From Pedobacter sp. PF22-3 (GTDB lineage Bacteria > Bacteroidota > Bacteroidia > Sphingobacteriales > Sphingobacteriaceae), in assembly GCF_026239555.1 (NCBI RefSeq), contig NZ_JAPIVP010000010.1:124001-188000 (forward strand): a DNA stretch of 64,000 bases, read 5' to 3'. This document shows positions 35,518 to 45,959 of this stretch, one piece after another. Below the pieces are notes generated by a model, which had not been told where the DNA came from, did not search any database, and saw nothing but the letters and a program-made list of their open reading frames with translations. Numbering within the stretch: the first letter of the stretch is position 1; every line of letters starts with the position of its first letter. Position numbers and translations under genes: made by a program.

Positions 35518-35901
35518 TCATTTGACAACCTTATCATAAAGGGTATCTACATCTGCTATATTTTGTTGGTACCTTTTAACAATAATTGATTTAACATTTT
35601 TCATCTTTAGTAAATTCCAGCGTTCACGCTTATAAAAAGAGTAGTAAGCTTTTGGATAGAAATCAACATTTTCGACCAGCGTCATTTTTTTAAATTGCAG
35701 TTGTACAGGATCAAAAACCATAACACTGTCCCATTTATTTTTGGTAAAGCGGTATTGGTAGTCGAGCCTTGAAGGGTAAGAGATCACCACAATCGAATCA
35801 ACATTTTCACTGGCTGATTGATAATGGTAATAGTGAGGTGAGCCAGGCATTAAGCAGCTGGAATTAAACACCATAACCACTAACAGCAAAAGATATTTCA
35901 T
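35518..35901 (-). CDS. Small hypothetical lipoprotein
   Basis: 127 residues with lipoprotein signal MKYLLLLVVMVFNSSCLMPG (lipidated Cys16). The mature part is beta-rich and aromatic (YYHYQSASENVDSIVVISYPSRLDYQYRF) with no known domain. Position in the inner or outer membrane cannot be told. It converges with dapF. Confidence 0.65.
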   Translation of the reverse strand: MKYLLLLVVMVFNSSCLMPGSPHYYHYQSASENVDSIVVISYPSRLDYQYRFTKNKWDSVMVFDPVQLQFKKMTLVENVDFYPKAYYSFYKRERWNLLKMKNVKSIIVKRYQQNIADVDTLYDKVVK

Positions 35902-36152
35902 ATCATAAAGTTAAGAAAAACTATGATTGTCGCCCATTGAGTAGTAGTGTAAAATATACACTCCATATATGGCCAACTGCTTGAAATAAACAACAGTCTG
36001 CTTCAATAATCCCAAACCAGAAGTGCCAATTTAACAGCATTTAACAACTGTCTCAAGATATTTACAAGTATTGCTTTGAGAGGAAAAAACCCTTTAAAAC
36101 GCTTGTAAGCAATATTTTAATCCTATTTAAGCGGCCTTTAATCCCTAAAATA

Positions 36153-36168
36153 AATCAATCGATTGATT
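36153..36168. promoter_or_regulatory. 16-bp perfect palindrome upstream of the efflux operon
   Basis: AATCAATC-GATTGATT is a perfect dyad about 135 bp before the adaptor start. Two TATTTTTG boxes, good matches to the Bacteroidota -7 element, lie 25-50 bp downstream of it. It could be an operator for a TetR-type repressor of the pump, though no regulator gene is adjacent. The remainder of the 400-bp gap shows nothing else. Confidence 0.4.
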
Positions 36169-36302
36169 AAATGACAGAACTTGGACAGATTTATTTTTGG
36201 TTAGGCGCTATTTTTGGACAATAATTTCGGAGTTGAAGTCCTAAATTTTGGCGACACTCTTCATTCCGGAAATTCAAATTTATACACACACAGAAATAGT
36301 AC

Positions 36303-37472
36303 ATGAGAAAAGTAACAACTCTCTTTTTTAGCGTGAGCATGGGTATGCTTTTAGCATCCTGCGGAAACAATGATGATGCTAAAAAAGCAGCAGCCGCAGC
36401 AGCAGCTGGTCCACAAGCCTACCCGGTTTTTACCGTAAACACACAAAATACCACTTTAGATTCTGATTATCCAGCAACCATTGAAGGTATTCAAAATATA
36501 GACATCCGCCCAAAAGTTGACGGCTTTATCGAAAAGATTTTTGTAGATGAAGGTGCTGTGGTTAAAAAAGGCCAGTTGCTCTTCACCATCAATGCACCTC
36601 AGTATGAACAACAGGTACGAACTGCAAGAGCGGCCATTAGTAGTGCAGAAGCAGATGTTAATGCTGCCCAGTTAACGGTAAATAAAACCAGGCCATTGGT
36701 AGAAAAAGACATCATCAGTAAATACGATCTGGATGCTGCCCAGTTAACATTGCAAAGCAGAAAAGCAGCATTGGCACAGGCAAAGGCCGAATTGGTAAAT
36801 GCACAGGTTAATTTAGGTTATACCGCTGTTAAAAGCCCGGTTGACGGTGTAGTTGGCAGCATTCCTTTCAGAAATGGAAGTTTGGTAAGCAGTACCAGTA
36901 CGCAGCCATTAACAACAGTTTCTAACACATCAAAGGTTTATGCTTACTTCTCTTTAAATGAGAAACAACTGCTGGATTTTTCTAGAAACTATAAAGGAAA
37001 TACTTTGGCTCAACAAATGAAAAACATCCCGGCAGTAAGTTTGGTACTTGCGGATGGAACGGTTTACGCACAAAATGGTAAAATCGAATCCATCAACGGA
37101 CAGATTAATACGAGCACGGGTTCTGCGAGTTTAAGGGCTACATTCCCTAACCCTACTTCTTTATTAAAAAACGGGGCCAGTGCTTCTGTAAGGGTTCCTC
37201 AACACATTGAAAATGCTATTTTAATCCCTCAAAAATCAACAATCGATTTACAGGGCAAAAAATTCGTTTATGTTTTAGGCGATTCTGCGAAAGTAATTAA
37301 CACTGAAATTGAGATCATGGATCTGGCCAAAGGCAAGTTCTATGTAGTAACTAAAGGCCTTAAAAGCGGAGATAAAGTTGTTTTAGAGGGCTTCCAATCG
37401 TTAAAAGATGGAACGAAAATCAAACCAGAGGAAAAAAGTGCCGATTCAGTATATGCTGAGATCAAAAAATAA
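36303..37472 (+). CDS. RND efflux periplasmic adaptor (AcrA/MexA family lipoprotein)
   Basis: This 389-residue membrane-fusion protein has lipoprotein signal VSMGMLLASCGN (Cys20). After an Ala-rich linker come the barrel-sandwich/lipoyl halves (GIQNIDIRPKVDGFIEKIFVDEGAVVKKGQLLF and NLGYTAVKSPVDGVVGSIPF) enclosing an alpha-helical hairpin (about 95-160). Beta-barrel and membrane-proximal domains follow. It joins the RND pump and the outer membrane channel encoded downstream. The start matches the lipoprotein signal. Confidence 0.94.
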   Translation: MRKVTTLFFSVSMGMLLASCGNNDDAKKAAAAAAAGPQAYPVFTVNTQNTTLDSDYPATIEGIQNIDIRPKVDGFIEKIFVDEGAVVKKGQLLFTINAPQYEQQVRTARAAISSAEADVNAAQLTVNKTRPLVEKDIISKYDLDAAQLTLQSRKAALAQAKAELVNAQVNLGYTAVKSPVDGVVGSIPFRNGSLVSSTSTQPLTTVSNTSKVYAYFSLNEKQLLDFSRNYKGNTLAQQMKNIPAVSLVLADGTVYAQNGKIESINGQINTSTGSASLRATFPNPTSLLKNGASASVRVPQHIENAILIPQKSTIDLQGKKFVYVLGDSAKVINTEIEIMDLAKGKFYVVTKGLKSGDKVVLEGFQSLKDGTKIKPEEKSADSVYAEIKK

Positions 37473-37520
37473 CAATATCATGTTGCTTATCACACTATTA
37501 TAGTGTAATCAATATTAATT

Positions 37521-40500
37521 ATGTTTAAGAAATTTATAGAAAGACCGGTTTTATCAACGGTTATATCCATCATCATCGTTATACTTGGTGTTTTAGGTCT
37601 AGCTACGTTGCCGGTTTCGCAATATCCTGAAATTGCCCCGCCAACGGTGCAGGTTTCTACCTCATACCAGGGTGCCAATGCCGATGTGGTGATGAATAGT
37701 GTGGTTGTTCCGCTGGAAGAGCAGATCAATGGTGTGGAAGACATGACTTATATGACTTCCAGTGCCAGTAACGATGGTTCTGCAACCATCACAGTAAATT
37801 TTAAACTGGGTACCAATCCCGATCTTGCCGCGGTAAACGTACAGAACAGGGTGGCACGTGCGACCAGTTTATTACCTGCAGAGGTAACCAAATCGGGTGT
37901 AATTACAGCAAAAAGACAAGCGAGTAATGTATTGATCTTTGGTTTATATAGTGACGATCCTTCTTACGATCAGAAGTTTTTGCAGAATTATGCCAACATC
38001 AACATCATCCCACAGATTAAAAGGATCAATGGCGTTGGTGATGCAAGTGCATTCGGAACGTTGGATTACACCATGCGAATCTGGTTAAAACCTGATGTGA
38101 TGGCGACTTATGGTCTGGTGCCAAACGACATTAGCGTAGCTCTTGCCGATCAGAACGTGGAGGCCGCCCCTGGTCAGTTTGGAGAACTTGGTAATCAGGC
38201 ATTTCAGTACACTTTAAAATATACTGGTAGGTTAAAAGATGAGGCACAGTTTGGCAATATTATTATCCGAACTACTGATAATGGCCAGGTTCTTCGTTTA
38301 AAAGATATTGCAAGAATTGAATTAGGTGCGCAAAGTTATGCCAGTTCGGTTAAATTTAACGGAAAACAGGCTTTAGGTATTGCGATTAACCAAACTGCAG
38401 GTTCAAATGCAAAAGAGGTAATCGAAAACTCTATCAAAACCCTTGATGAAGCTCAAAAATCTTTTCCAAAAGGGGTACATTACTCTACTTTGGTTAACGT
38501 AAACGACTTTTTGGATGCATCGATTGAAAAAGTACTTCATACCTTAATCGAAGCATTTATTTTAGTGTTCCTGGTGGTGTTTATCTTCTTGCAGGATTTC
38601 CGGTCAACCTTGATTCCGGCGATTAGCGTACCGGTGGCCATTATTGGAACATTCTTTTTCCTGAGTTTATTTGGATTTACCATTAACCTGCTCACTTTGT
38701 TCGCCCTGGTGCTTGCTATTGGTATTGTGGTAGATGATGCTATTGTGGTAGTAGAAGCTGTACATGCCAAACTGGATGAAGGTTATACAGACGCCAAAAA
38801 AGCAACTATTGATGCCATGGATGACATTAGCGGAGCGATTATTTCGATCACTCTGGTAATGGCTGCTGTATTTATCCCGGTGAGTTTTATCTCCGGATCT
38901 TCTGGTGTGTTTTACAAACAATTTGGTTTAACATTGGCCATTTCGATCATTCTATCAGCCATTAACGCCTTAACTTTAAGTCCGGCATTATGTGCTTTAT
39001 TCTTAAAACCGCACAAAGAAGAACACCAAAAATCTAAAAACTTTTTACAGCGTTTCTACGATGCTTTTAACACATCTTTCGATGCTGTAACCGGAAAATA
39101 TAAAAAATCGGTAAGCTTTCTTTCCAGAAAAAAATGGATCGTGGGTTTAGTTATTGCCTTTTTCGCTGTCCTACTGGTCTGGACAATGAATACTACGCCA
39201 AAAGGTTTCGTACCAAACGAGGATTTGGGAACCATTATGAGCGATATCTCTTTACCAGCAGGAACTTCACAAGAGGAAACCAATATTGTAATTGCAAAGA
39301 TTGATAGCATTGCGCACAAAATACCTGAAATTAAAAATACTTTAAGGGTTGTAGGCCGAAGTATGATCAGTGGTTCAGGTAGTTCTTACGGGATGGTAAT
39401 TTCGCGTTTAACCCCATGGGATGAACGTAAAGGCCGTGATGTAAAGGCAATTATTGGAGAACTGTTTGCAAAAACAGCAGGCATTAAAGGTGCTAAAATT
39501 ATTTTCTTTGCGCCGCCTACTATCCAGGGTTTTGGTACCAGCGGTGGTTTCGAATTTCAGCTACAGGATAAAACCGGCGGAGACATTAAAAAATTCAATG
39601 AAATTGGAAATGCATTTTTAGCAGCATTAAGTAAACGTCCTGAAATCCAATATGCTTCTACCTCTTTTAACCCAAATTTCCCACAATATCAGATTGATGT
39701 AAATGTGGCAAAGGTTAAACAGGCTGGCCTGAATGTTAGTGATGTATTGGGTGTAATGCAAGGTTATTATGGTGGTGTTTATGCTTCAAATTTCAACAAA
39801 TTTGGTAAACAGTTTAGGGTAATGTACCAGGCAGATGCGCAATATCGTGCCAATGAGCAAACTTTAACCCGCATTTTTGTTAGAACCACTTCAGGGCAAA
39901 TGGCTCCGGTATCAGAGTTTATAACTTTGACCAAAGTATATGGACCACAAGCCATTTCGCGTTTCAACTTGTTTACTTCAATTTCGGTAACGGGTAATCC
40001 AAATGCTGGCTATAGCTCGGGGGATGCCTTAAAGGCTGTTCAGGAAGAGGCAGCTAAAAATCTTCCGGCAGGATATGGCTACGAATTTTCAGGTTTATCA
40101 CGTGAAGAAATGGCAGGCGGAAGTCAAACAGTATTTATCTTTTTACTTTGCGTAATCTTTGTTTATTTCTTGCTTGCCGCACAGTACGAAAGTTATATTT
40201 TACCATTAGCCGTTTTATTCTCGTTACCAGTTGGTTTGGCAGGTGTATTCGTTTTCGACAAAATTTTTAGTGTGGATAATAATATTTATACGCAGATTAC
40301 GCTAATCATGCTTGTTGGACTACTCGCCAAAAATGCCATTTTGATTGTAGAATATGCGGTAGATAGAAGAAGAAAAGGTATGAGTATAGCCAATGCGGCT
40401 ATTGATGGTGCAACAGCACGTTTACGCCCGATTTTGATGACCTCATTCGCCTTTATTCTCGGTTTATTACCGCTAATGCTATCATCAGGTGTTGGTGCAG

Positions 40501-40703
40501 CAGGTAATACCTCAATTGGTACAGGAGCTGTAGGTGGTATGTTGATCGGAACAATTTTCGGGGTTTTCGTAATTCCTGCGCTTTTTATCATATTTCAATC
40601 CTTACAGGAGCGCATCAGCAATAAATCACCTTTTAACGAAGGTGTTGACCATGAACAAACGCCAGAGGAATATGAATTGGCTACTGTGAATAGCAAACAT
40701 TAA
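37521..40703 (+). CDS. RND multidrug efflux permease (HAE1/AcrB family)
   Basis: This 1060-residue inner-membrane proton/drug antiporter has the usual 12 helices and two large periplasmic loops. Motifs include RPVLSTVISIIIVILGVLGL at the start, LALVLAIGIVVDDAIVVVEAV (helix 4, with the proton-relay Asp pair in VVDDAI), and GLLAKNAILIVEYAVDRRR with TARLRPILMTSFAFILGLLPL later. It starts 48 bp after the adaptor and ends 10 bp before the channel gene. It probably expels hydrophobic drugs or detergents; the spectrum is unknown. Confidence 0.95.
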   Translation: MFKKFIERPVLSTVISIIIVILGVLGLATLPVSQYPEIAPPTVQVSTSYQGANADVVMNSVVVPLEEQINGVEDMTYMTSSASNDGSATITVNFKLGTNPDLAAVNVQNRVARATSLLPAEVTKSGVITAKRQASNVLIFGLYSDDPSYDQKFLQNYANINIIPQIKRINGVGDASAFGTLDYTMRIWLKPDVMATYGLVPNDISVALADQNVEAAPGQFGELGNQAFQYTLKYTGRLKDEAQFGNIIIRTTDNGQVLRLKDIARIELGAQSYASSVKFNGKQALGIAINQTAGSNAKEVIENSIKTLDEAQKSFPKGVHYSTLVNVNDFLDASIEKVLHTLIEAFILVFLVVFIFLQDFRSTLIPAISVPVAIIGTFFFLSLFGFTINLLTLFALVLAIGIVVDDAIVVVEAVHAKLDEGYTDAKKATIDAMDDISGAIISITLVMAAVFIPVSFISGSSGVFYKQFGLTLAISIILSAINALTLSPALCALFLKPHKEEHQKSKNFLQRFYDAFNTSFDAVTGKYKKSVSFLSRKKWIVGLVIAFFAVLLVWTMNTTPKGFVPNEDLGTIMSDISLPAGTSQEETNIVIAKIDSIAHKIPEIKNTLRVVGRSMISGSGSSYGMVISRLTPWDERKGRDVKAIIGELFAKTAGIKGAKIIFFAPPTIQGFGTSGGFEFQLQDKTGGDIKKFNEIGNAFLAALSKRPEIQYASTSFNPNFPQYQIDVNVAKVKQAGLNVSDVLGVMQGYYGGVYASNFNKFGKQFRVMYQADAQYRANEQTLTRIFVRTTSGQMAPVSEFITLTKVYGPQAISRFNLFTSISVTGNPNAGYSSGDALKAVQEEAAKNLPAGYGYEFSGLSREEMAGGSQTVFIFLLCVIFVYFLLAAQYESYILPLAVLFSLPVGLAGVFVFDKIFSVDNNIYTQITLIMLVGLLAKNAILIVEYAVDRRRKGMSIANAAIDGATARLRPILMTSFAFILGLLPLMLSSGVGAAGNTSIGTGAVGGMLIGTIFGVFVIPALFIIFQSLQERISNKSPFNEGVDHEQTPEEYELATVNSKH

Positions 40704-40713
40704 TATTAAGAAG

Positions 40714-42114
40714 ATGAATTTTAGATATAAGCATTCCCTTTTAACCGGTTTAGCCATTGTTGCCCTGAGTGCCTGCGTAACTAAAAAATACGAACGCCCT
40801 CAGGTAAAAAGCGAGGGTTTATACCGGGATAATAATACAACAGATACGGCTACAATGGCAGACCTACAGTGGAAAACATTGTTTTCGGATACCACTTTAC
40901 AGTCGCTGATCCAACAAGGGATAAATGAAAATTTAGACCTGAAGCAGGCCATTGAGCGGATTAAAATTGCAGAGGCTACTTTAATACAGAGTCGTGGAGC
41001 ACTACTTCCAAGCTTACAGGCAGACGTAAATGTGACTGATAATAAACAGTCGCAAGCCTCCTTAAACTTTCCTCCCGGGATTAACATTAATTTAGAAACC
41101 CAAACCTATAAGGCACAACTGAGCACCAGCTGGGAAGCCGATATATGGGGTAAATTAACAAGCGCAAAACGTGGCGCATATGCAACTTTATTACAAACTG
41201 ACGCAGCAAAAAGAGCAGTTCAAACGCAATTAATCGCCACTATTGCCAATAATTATTATACTTTACTGGCCCTCGACAAACAATTGGCCATTACAGAACA
41301 AACCATTAAGGTTAGAACTCAGGACGTGGAAACCATGAGGGAATTAAAACAAGGAGCTGTAGTAAATGGTGCGGCGGTTGTACAAAGTGAAGCCAATTTA
41401 TATGCGGCTCAGGTAACCGTACCTGATTTAAAAAGAAGCATCAAAGAGGCCGAAAATGCACTAAGTGTTTTGGTTGCCAAAGCGCCAAATGCTATTAACC
41501 GTACGACTTTAGATCAGCAGACCCCTTATGCGAATTTACAAACCGGGGTTTCTGCACAATTGTTAAAAAACCGTCCGGATGTGATTGCTGCTGAATTTGG
41601 TTTTAGATCTGCTTTCGAAAATACCAATGTGGCCAAGGCATACTTTTACCCTGCTTTAACCATTACCGCAGCCGGTGGATTATCAAGTTTACAATTACAG
41701 GATTTCTTCAGCAAATCTATCTTTTATAATTTAGTGGGCGGCTTAACACAGCCAATTTTTGCCCGAGGCGCAAATAAAGCCAGACTGAAAACAGCTGAAG
41801 CCAATCAACAGATTGCTTTTTACAACTTTCAACAGACGCTATTAACCGGAGGCCAGGAAGTATCAAATGCCTTGTATGCTTACCAAACTGCTGCAGAGAA
41901 AGAGGAAACCAGGGCAAAGCAAATCGCCTCGTTAACAAAAGCAGTAGATTTTACTAAAGAATTATTGCGCTACAGCTCAGCAACAAACTATACTGATGTT
42001 TTAACTTCAGAACAAAGTTTGTTAACAGCTCAATTGAACGGGATTAATGACCGATTACAAAAACTACAGTCGGTGGTAAATCTATACCGCGCACTGGGTG
42101 GTGGCTGGAAATAA
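40714..42114 (+). CDS. Outer membrane efflux channel (TolC/NodT family lipoprotein)
   Basis: This 466-residue outer-membrane factor has lipoprotein signal LAIVALSACVTKKYERP (Cys21). Two repeats of long alpha-helices and beta strands (TLQSLIQQGINENLDLKQAIERIKIAEATL, and LLKNRPDVIAAEFGFRSAFENTNVAKAYFYPALTI) are the NodT pattern. It completes the tripartite pump. A terminator follows. Confidence 0.94.
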   Translation: MNFRYKHSLLTGLAIVALSACVTKKYERPQVKSEGLYRDNNTTDTATMADLQWKTLFSDTTLQSLIQQGINENLDLKQAIERIKIAEATLIQSRGALLPSLQADVNVTDNKQSQASLNFPPGININLETQTYKAQLSTSWEADIWGKLTSAKRGAYATLLQTDAAKRAVQTQLIATIANNYYTLLALDKQLAITEQTIKVRTQDVETMRELKQGAVVNGAAVVQSEANLYAAQVTVPDLKRSIKEAENALSVLVAKAPNAINRTTLDQQTPYANLQTGVSAQLLKNRPDVIAAEFGFRSAFENTNVAKAYFYPALTITAAGGLSSLQLQDFFSKSIFYNLVGGLTQPIFARGANKARLKTAEANQQIAFYNFQQTLLTGGQEVSNALYAYQTAAEKEETRAKQIASLTKAVDFTKELLRYSSATNYTDVLTSEQSLLTAQLNGINDRLQKLQSVVNLYRALGGGWK

Positions 42115-42135
42115 AACATAATTGATCAGCACATT

Positions 42136-42167
42136 AAAGGCATTCTGATTTTCAGGATGCCTTTTTT
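42136..42167 (+). terminator. Terminator of the efflux operon
   Basis: AAAGGCAT-TCTGA pairs with TCAGG-ATGCCTTT with one mismatch, then six T. It lies 22 bp after the channel stop. The following gap to 42447 contains a partial GTCATCCTGAG repeat at about 42226 but no gene. Confidence 0.88.
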
Positions 42168-42447
42168 CATTCCATGGGCTGTGTCGCTACAAACACTGGT
42201 TAAAGCACAGAGATTTTTTTAACTGGTCATCCTGAGTGATCATCATTGCGAGCTTTCCAATCAGATTTTAATAGCGAAATCAATATCATACAATTAAACT
42301 GCTGCGTTACAGTCCTTTTTTCAATGCAGCTCAAAATTCAATATATTTTTTATCCCAAAACGGGCCAGTTTTTTTGATGTAACCGCAAAATATTGTAAGT
42401 TTAAATTTTTTTAAGCGCTTAGCTTAGAAAAATTTTTAAACCAATCA

Positions 42448-45339
42448 ATGTTACGTGTCGATAGTTCTAAAGCCTGTAAAGTGGTGTACTCTTTGTGCAA
42501 GCATGAGTATTTTGGCTATTTAATTGAACCACACGTAGTTCAGCTAAACCCTCAGGGCGATTTTTCCTTTACTTATCAAAGAATTTTCACACATACCGCC
42601 GAAGAATTTAATGCCTGTTTAAATGACATTGATTATAAGCTGATCAAGATTTTAGATGATATTGAGCAGGATTCGCTCATTAAAAAGTATTATAAAAAAT
42701 TAATCAGGCCTACTGAATTCTTTACCAAAATTTTCGACGATAAGTTTTATGAAAATGTTCGTCCTAAAATTGAAAAGAAACTGGCCGAAGCTTTGGAAAT
42801 CTTAAAGGTCAAAAATGAGCTTTATGTAATGGACAAAGATGGCTGGCCGGTAGAGCGCAAAATCGAACTTGCTGATGAGCCTGCATCTATCCTTTTCCAT
42901 TTCCGGAGAAACGAAACTGAAACACGTTATTTTCCAACCATCAAATACCAGAACCTGCGCATCGAATTTATGTTTAAAGAAGCGCAGATTATTAGCAACA
43001 AACCTGCCTGGTTATTGCTCAATGATGTGTTATATTTTTTTGACCAGGATATTGAGGGCAAGAAATTACAGCCCTTTTTAAATAAACGCTTTATTGCCAT
43101 ACCCAAAACAACGGAAGCTACCTACTTCGAAAAATTTGTTGCGCCCTTAATAGAAAAACACCATGTGTATGCTGAAGGTTTCGAAATCAGGACCGAACAA
43201 TTTGAGGCTATACCAGTTATTAAAGTTTTATATGTTGATGGCGGTCTTTCTCAGATTCAGCTATATTTTAAGTATGGGGAATATACTTTTCCAGTAGAAA
43301 ATGCACATAAAGTTACCGTACGTTTAGAGAAAACAGCCGATAACTATATTTTCCACCGCATTAAACGTTCGGCAGACTGGGAGAAAAAGCAATTCAATTT
43401 ACTCCTCTCCTTAGGACTAAAAAAAACCAGTTCTTTGTTCAGTAATCTGGAAGTAGCTTCAGCAGAAGAAAACCCAAGTTATGGCGCAATAAATTGGGTA
43501 AATGAGCACATCGAAATTTTAGAGGCATCGGGTTTCGAAATTGAACAAGCCACGGGGCAGAAAAAATTTGTACTCGGTGCCAGCAAAATCGACCTGGAGG
43601 TTAAAGAAGGGAATGATTGGTTCGATATCCATGCAGTGGTTTGGTTTGGTAAATACCAGATCCCTTTTCTATCTTTAAAACAGCATATCTTACATAAAAA
43701 GCGCGAATTTTTATTGCCTGATGGAGAAGTGGCCATTATCCCCGATAAGTGGTTTACGCAATACGGCAGTTTGTTCAGTTTGGCAGAAGCAGGGCAAACG
43801 CTCAAATTAAAGAAACACCATATCGGTTTAATTAACGACCTGGCCGAAGACAGTTTGGCAAATGTGACCCTCGAACGCAAGCTCCAAAGGCTATCAGACT
43901 TTGAAAATATTGCAGATACACAGATGCCCGTAAATTTTAAAGGCAGTTTGCGCGATTACCAGAAAGCCGGTTATAACTGGTTCAGCTTTTTACGCGAGTA
44001 TAATTTTGGCGGCTGTTTAGCGGATGATATGGGTTTGGGTAAAACCATCCAAACACTGGCCATGCTGCAAAAGGTAAAGGAAGATGATCAACTGGTGGAC
44101 ACACAAACCACATCACTGATTATTATGCCAACTTCTTTAATTTATAACTGGTTAACAGAAGCCAAAAAATTTACGCCAAAGCTTAAGATACTGGCGCATA
44201 CAGGTACCAATCGTAATAAAGATGTAGCGAATTTTGCCAATTACGACATTATCATTACCACCTACGGCGTAACGAGGGTAGATGTAGATGAATTGAAAAA
44301 TTTCTATTTTAATTACATCATTCTTGATGAAAGTCAGAACATTAAAAACCCGGCATCAAAATCTTTCAAAGCCGTTAGAAGCTTAAAATCAAAACACAAA
44401 TTGATTCTGAGCGGTACACCGGTAGAGAATTCGGTAAGTGATTTATGGTCGCAGTTAACTTTCTTAAATCCTGGTTTATTGGGTACACAGGCATTTTTCT
44501 ACGAAGAATATGTGCAGGCAATAGAAAAGAAAAAAGACGAAGAAAAAGCAAGAAAACTGCAATCCATAATCAAACCTTTTGTACTCCGCAGAACAAAAGA
44601 GCAGGTAGCGGCAGAATTACCCCCTAAAACGGAACAGGTAATTTATTGCGACATGAGTGAAGACCAGGCCGCTTATTACGAAAAAACAAAATCGGCTTAC
44701 CGCAACGATTTATTGCAGAGCATGGATGATGGAACTTTCGCGCAAAAACATGTTCAGCTTCTACAGGGATTAACGGCTTTACGTCAGCTAGCCAACCACC
44801 CTGTAATGATCGATGGGGAATACGTCTCCGATTCGGGGAAATTTGAAAACGTCATCCATACGTTAGATAATGTGCTTAAGGGCGGACACAAGGTTTTGGT
44901 TTTTTCGCAGTTCGTAAAACACCTGGATATCTTTAAAAAGCACTTTGAGGCCGAAAATATTCCTTTTGCTTATTTGGATGGATCAACCCGTAACCGTGGT
45001 GAGATCGTTTCTGAATTTCAGCAGAATACTGAGCTGAAGGTTTTCTTAATCTCTATCAAAGCCGGTGGCGTAGGTTTAAACCTCACACAAGCCGATTATG
45101 TTTTTATTCTAGATCCATGGTGGAACCCTGCAGTAGAACAGCAAGCTATTGATAGAACTCACCGTATAGGTCAGGATAAAAAGGTTTTCATCTATAAATT
45201 CATTGCAAAAGATACTGTAGAAGAGAAAATACTGGCTTTACAGAACCGTAAAAAATCTTTAGCCAATTCATTGATCACCACAGAAGAAAGTTTCTTTAAA
45301 TCGCTGAGCAAGGAGGATATCAGGGATATATTGAATTAA
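42448..45339 (+). CDS. SNF2/RapA-type DEAD/DEAH box ATPase
   Basis: 963 residues. The first half (about 1-490) has no motif I can assign. The C-terminal half is a complete Swi2/Snf2 motor: motif I ADDMGLGKTIQT (Lys532), II YIILDESQ (Asp627), III LSGTPVENSVSDLWSQ, then the helicase-C part with VLVFSQFVKHLDIF, SIKAGGVGLNLTQADYV and QAIDRTHRIGQ. It should move double-stranded DNA or remodel nucleoprotein using ATP. No methylase, nuclease or phospholipase partner lies beside it, so a defence role is not supported. Confidence 0.92.
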   Translation: MLRVDSSKACKVVYSLCKHEYFGYLIEPHVVQLNPQGDFSFTYQRIFTHTAEEFNACLNDIDYKLIKILDDIEQDSLIKKYYKKLIRPTEFFTKIFDDKFYENVRPKIEKKLAEALEILKVKNELYVMDKDGWPVERKIELADEPASILFHFRRNETETRYFPTIKYQNLRIEFMFKEAQIISNKPAWLLLNDVLYFFDQDIEGKKLQPFLNKRFIAIPKTTEATYFEKFVAPLIEKHHVYAEGFEIRTEQFEAIPVIKVLYVDGGLSQIQLYFKYGEYTFPVENAHKVTVRLEKTADNYIFHRIKRSADWEKKQFNLLLSLGLKKTSSLFSNLEVASAEENPSYGAINWVNEHIEILEASGFEIEQATGQKKFVLGASKIDLEVKEGNDWFDIHAVVWFGKYQIPFLSLKQHILHKKREFLLPDGEVAIIPDKWFTQYGSLFSLAEAGQTLKLKKHHIGLINDLAEDSLANVTLERKLQRLSDFENIADTQMPVNFKGSLRDYQKAGYNWFSFLREYNFGGCLADDMGLGKTIQTLAMLQKVKEDDQLVDTQTTSLIIMPTSLIYNWLTEAKKFTPKLKILAHTGTNRNKDVANFANYDIIITTYGVTRVDVDELKNFYFNYIILDESQNIKNPASKSFKAVRSLKSKHKLILSGTPVENSVSDLWSQLTFLNPGLLGTQAFFYEEYVQAIEKKKDEEKARKLQSIIKPFVLRRTKEQVAAELPPKTEQVIYCDMSEDQAAYYEKTKSAYRNDLLQSMDDGTFAQKHVQLLQGLTALRQLANHPVMIDGEYVSDSGKFENVIHTLDNVLKGGHKVLVFSQFVKHLDIFKKHFEAENIPFAYLDGSTRNRGEIVSEFQQNTELKVFLISIKAGGVGLNLTQADYVFILDPWWNPAVEQQAIDRTHRIGQDKKVFIYKFIAKDTVEEKILALQNRKKSLANSLITTEESFFKSLSKEDIRDILN

Positions 45340-45346
45340 GATCTAT

Positions 45347-45439
45347 GTCATCCTGAATGCAATGAAGGATCTTATTAGTCGACCAAGGTTTTCTTATGCT
45401 TTCTTAATGTTAAGATTCTTCACTACGTTCAGAATGACA
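45347..45439. repeat. Dispersed inverted repeat (GTCATCCTGAA type)
   Basis: GTCATCCTGAATGCAATGAAGG at the left, with the inverse TTCTTCACTACGTTCAGAA and ATGAC at the right, forms a long imperfect hairpin. It starts 8 bp after the helicase stop codon and may end or stabilise that transcript. Outer bases resemble the family-B repeats. Confidence 0.65.
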
Positions 45440-45575
45440 GATAGTATGTAGATTTTTCCAATTGTGATGCACTACTGCCGAAATGATGATGAAGTTAATG
45501 GAGAAACAATTTAAACTCCTTTTCAAAACTCATTCTCACCTTGTTTGTTATATAATAAACATAAATTCTACTATC

Positions 45576-45893
45576 ATGACAAATCAAGATTTTAATACCG
45601 CAGTAAATAATGTTAAAGAAGCATGGAAATACCCAGAGTTATTCGAAAATGTTTCAAAATCAGAACGTTGGTTATCTGGCGCAGCAGGCACATATTTACT
45701 TTTTAAGGGTATTACCAGCATTTTTTCGCATCCTGTAATTGGCTTAACTGGTGCAGCAATTGGTGCAGGATTACTTTACCGTGGTATTACAGGCTACTGC
45801 CCAATGCGCGATTTAGCAGAACAACGCAGAGAAGATGTAGTGCCAGATGAGGTAGTGATTACTGAAACCTATGTTGTTGACGATTTAGGGTAA
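45576..45893 (+). CDS. DUF2892 small membrane protein
   Basis: With the start at MTNQDFNTAVNN (45576) the protein has 105 residues; the upstream extension to 45483 is not conserved-looking. Two hydrophobic segments (SGAAGTYLLFKGITSIF, IGLTGAAIGAGLLYRGI) are followed by GYCPMRDLAEQ, the DUF2892/YgaP-membrane signature with a single conserved Cys. The function of the family is unknown; some members are fused to rhodanese domains. Confidence 0.85.
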   Translation: MTNQDFNTAVNNVKEAWKYPELFENVSKSERWLSGAAGTYLLFKGITSIFSHPVIGLTGAAIGAGLLYRGITGYCPMRDLAEQRREDVVPDEVVITETYVVDDLG

Positions 45894-45959
45894 AATTTTA
45901 AATACTAAATTTCCATTTCCTAATAAACTGGTTAACTTTAAAAAAGTTAAACCACTATC

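Noticed and set aside
42448..45339. SNF2 ATPase as part of a DISARM-like or other defence system
   Set aside because: No methylase, phospholipase D, nuclease or DUF1998 partner is adjacent; neighbours are an efflux operon and DUF2892.
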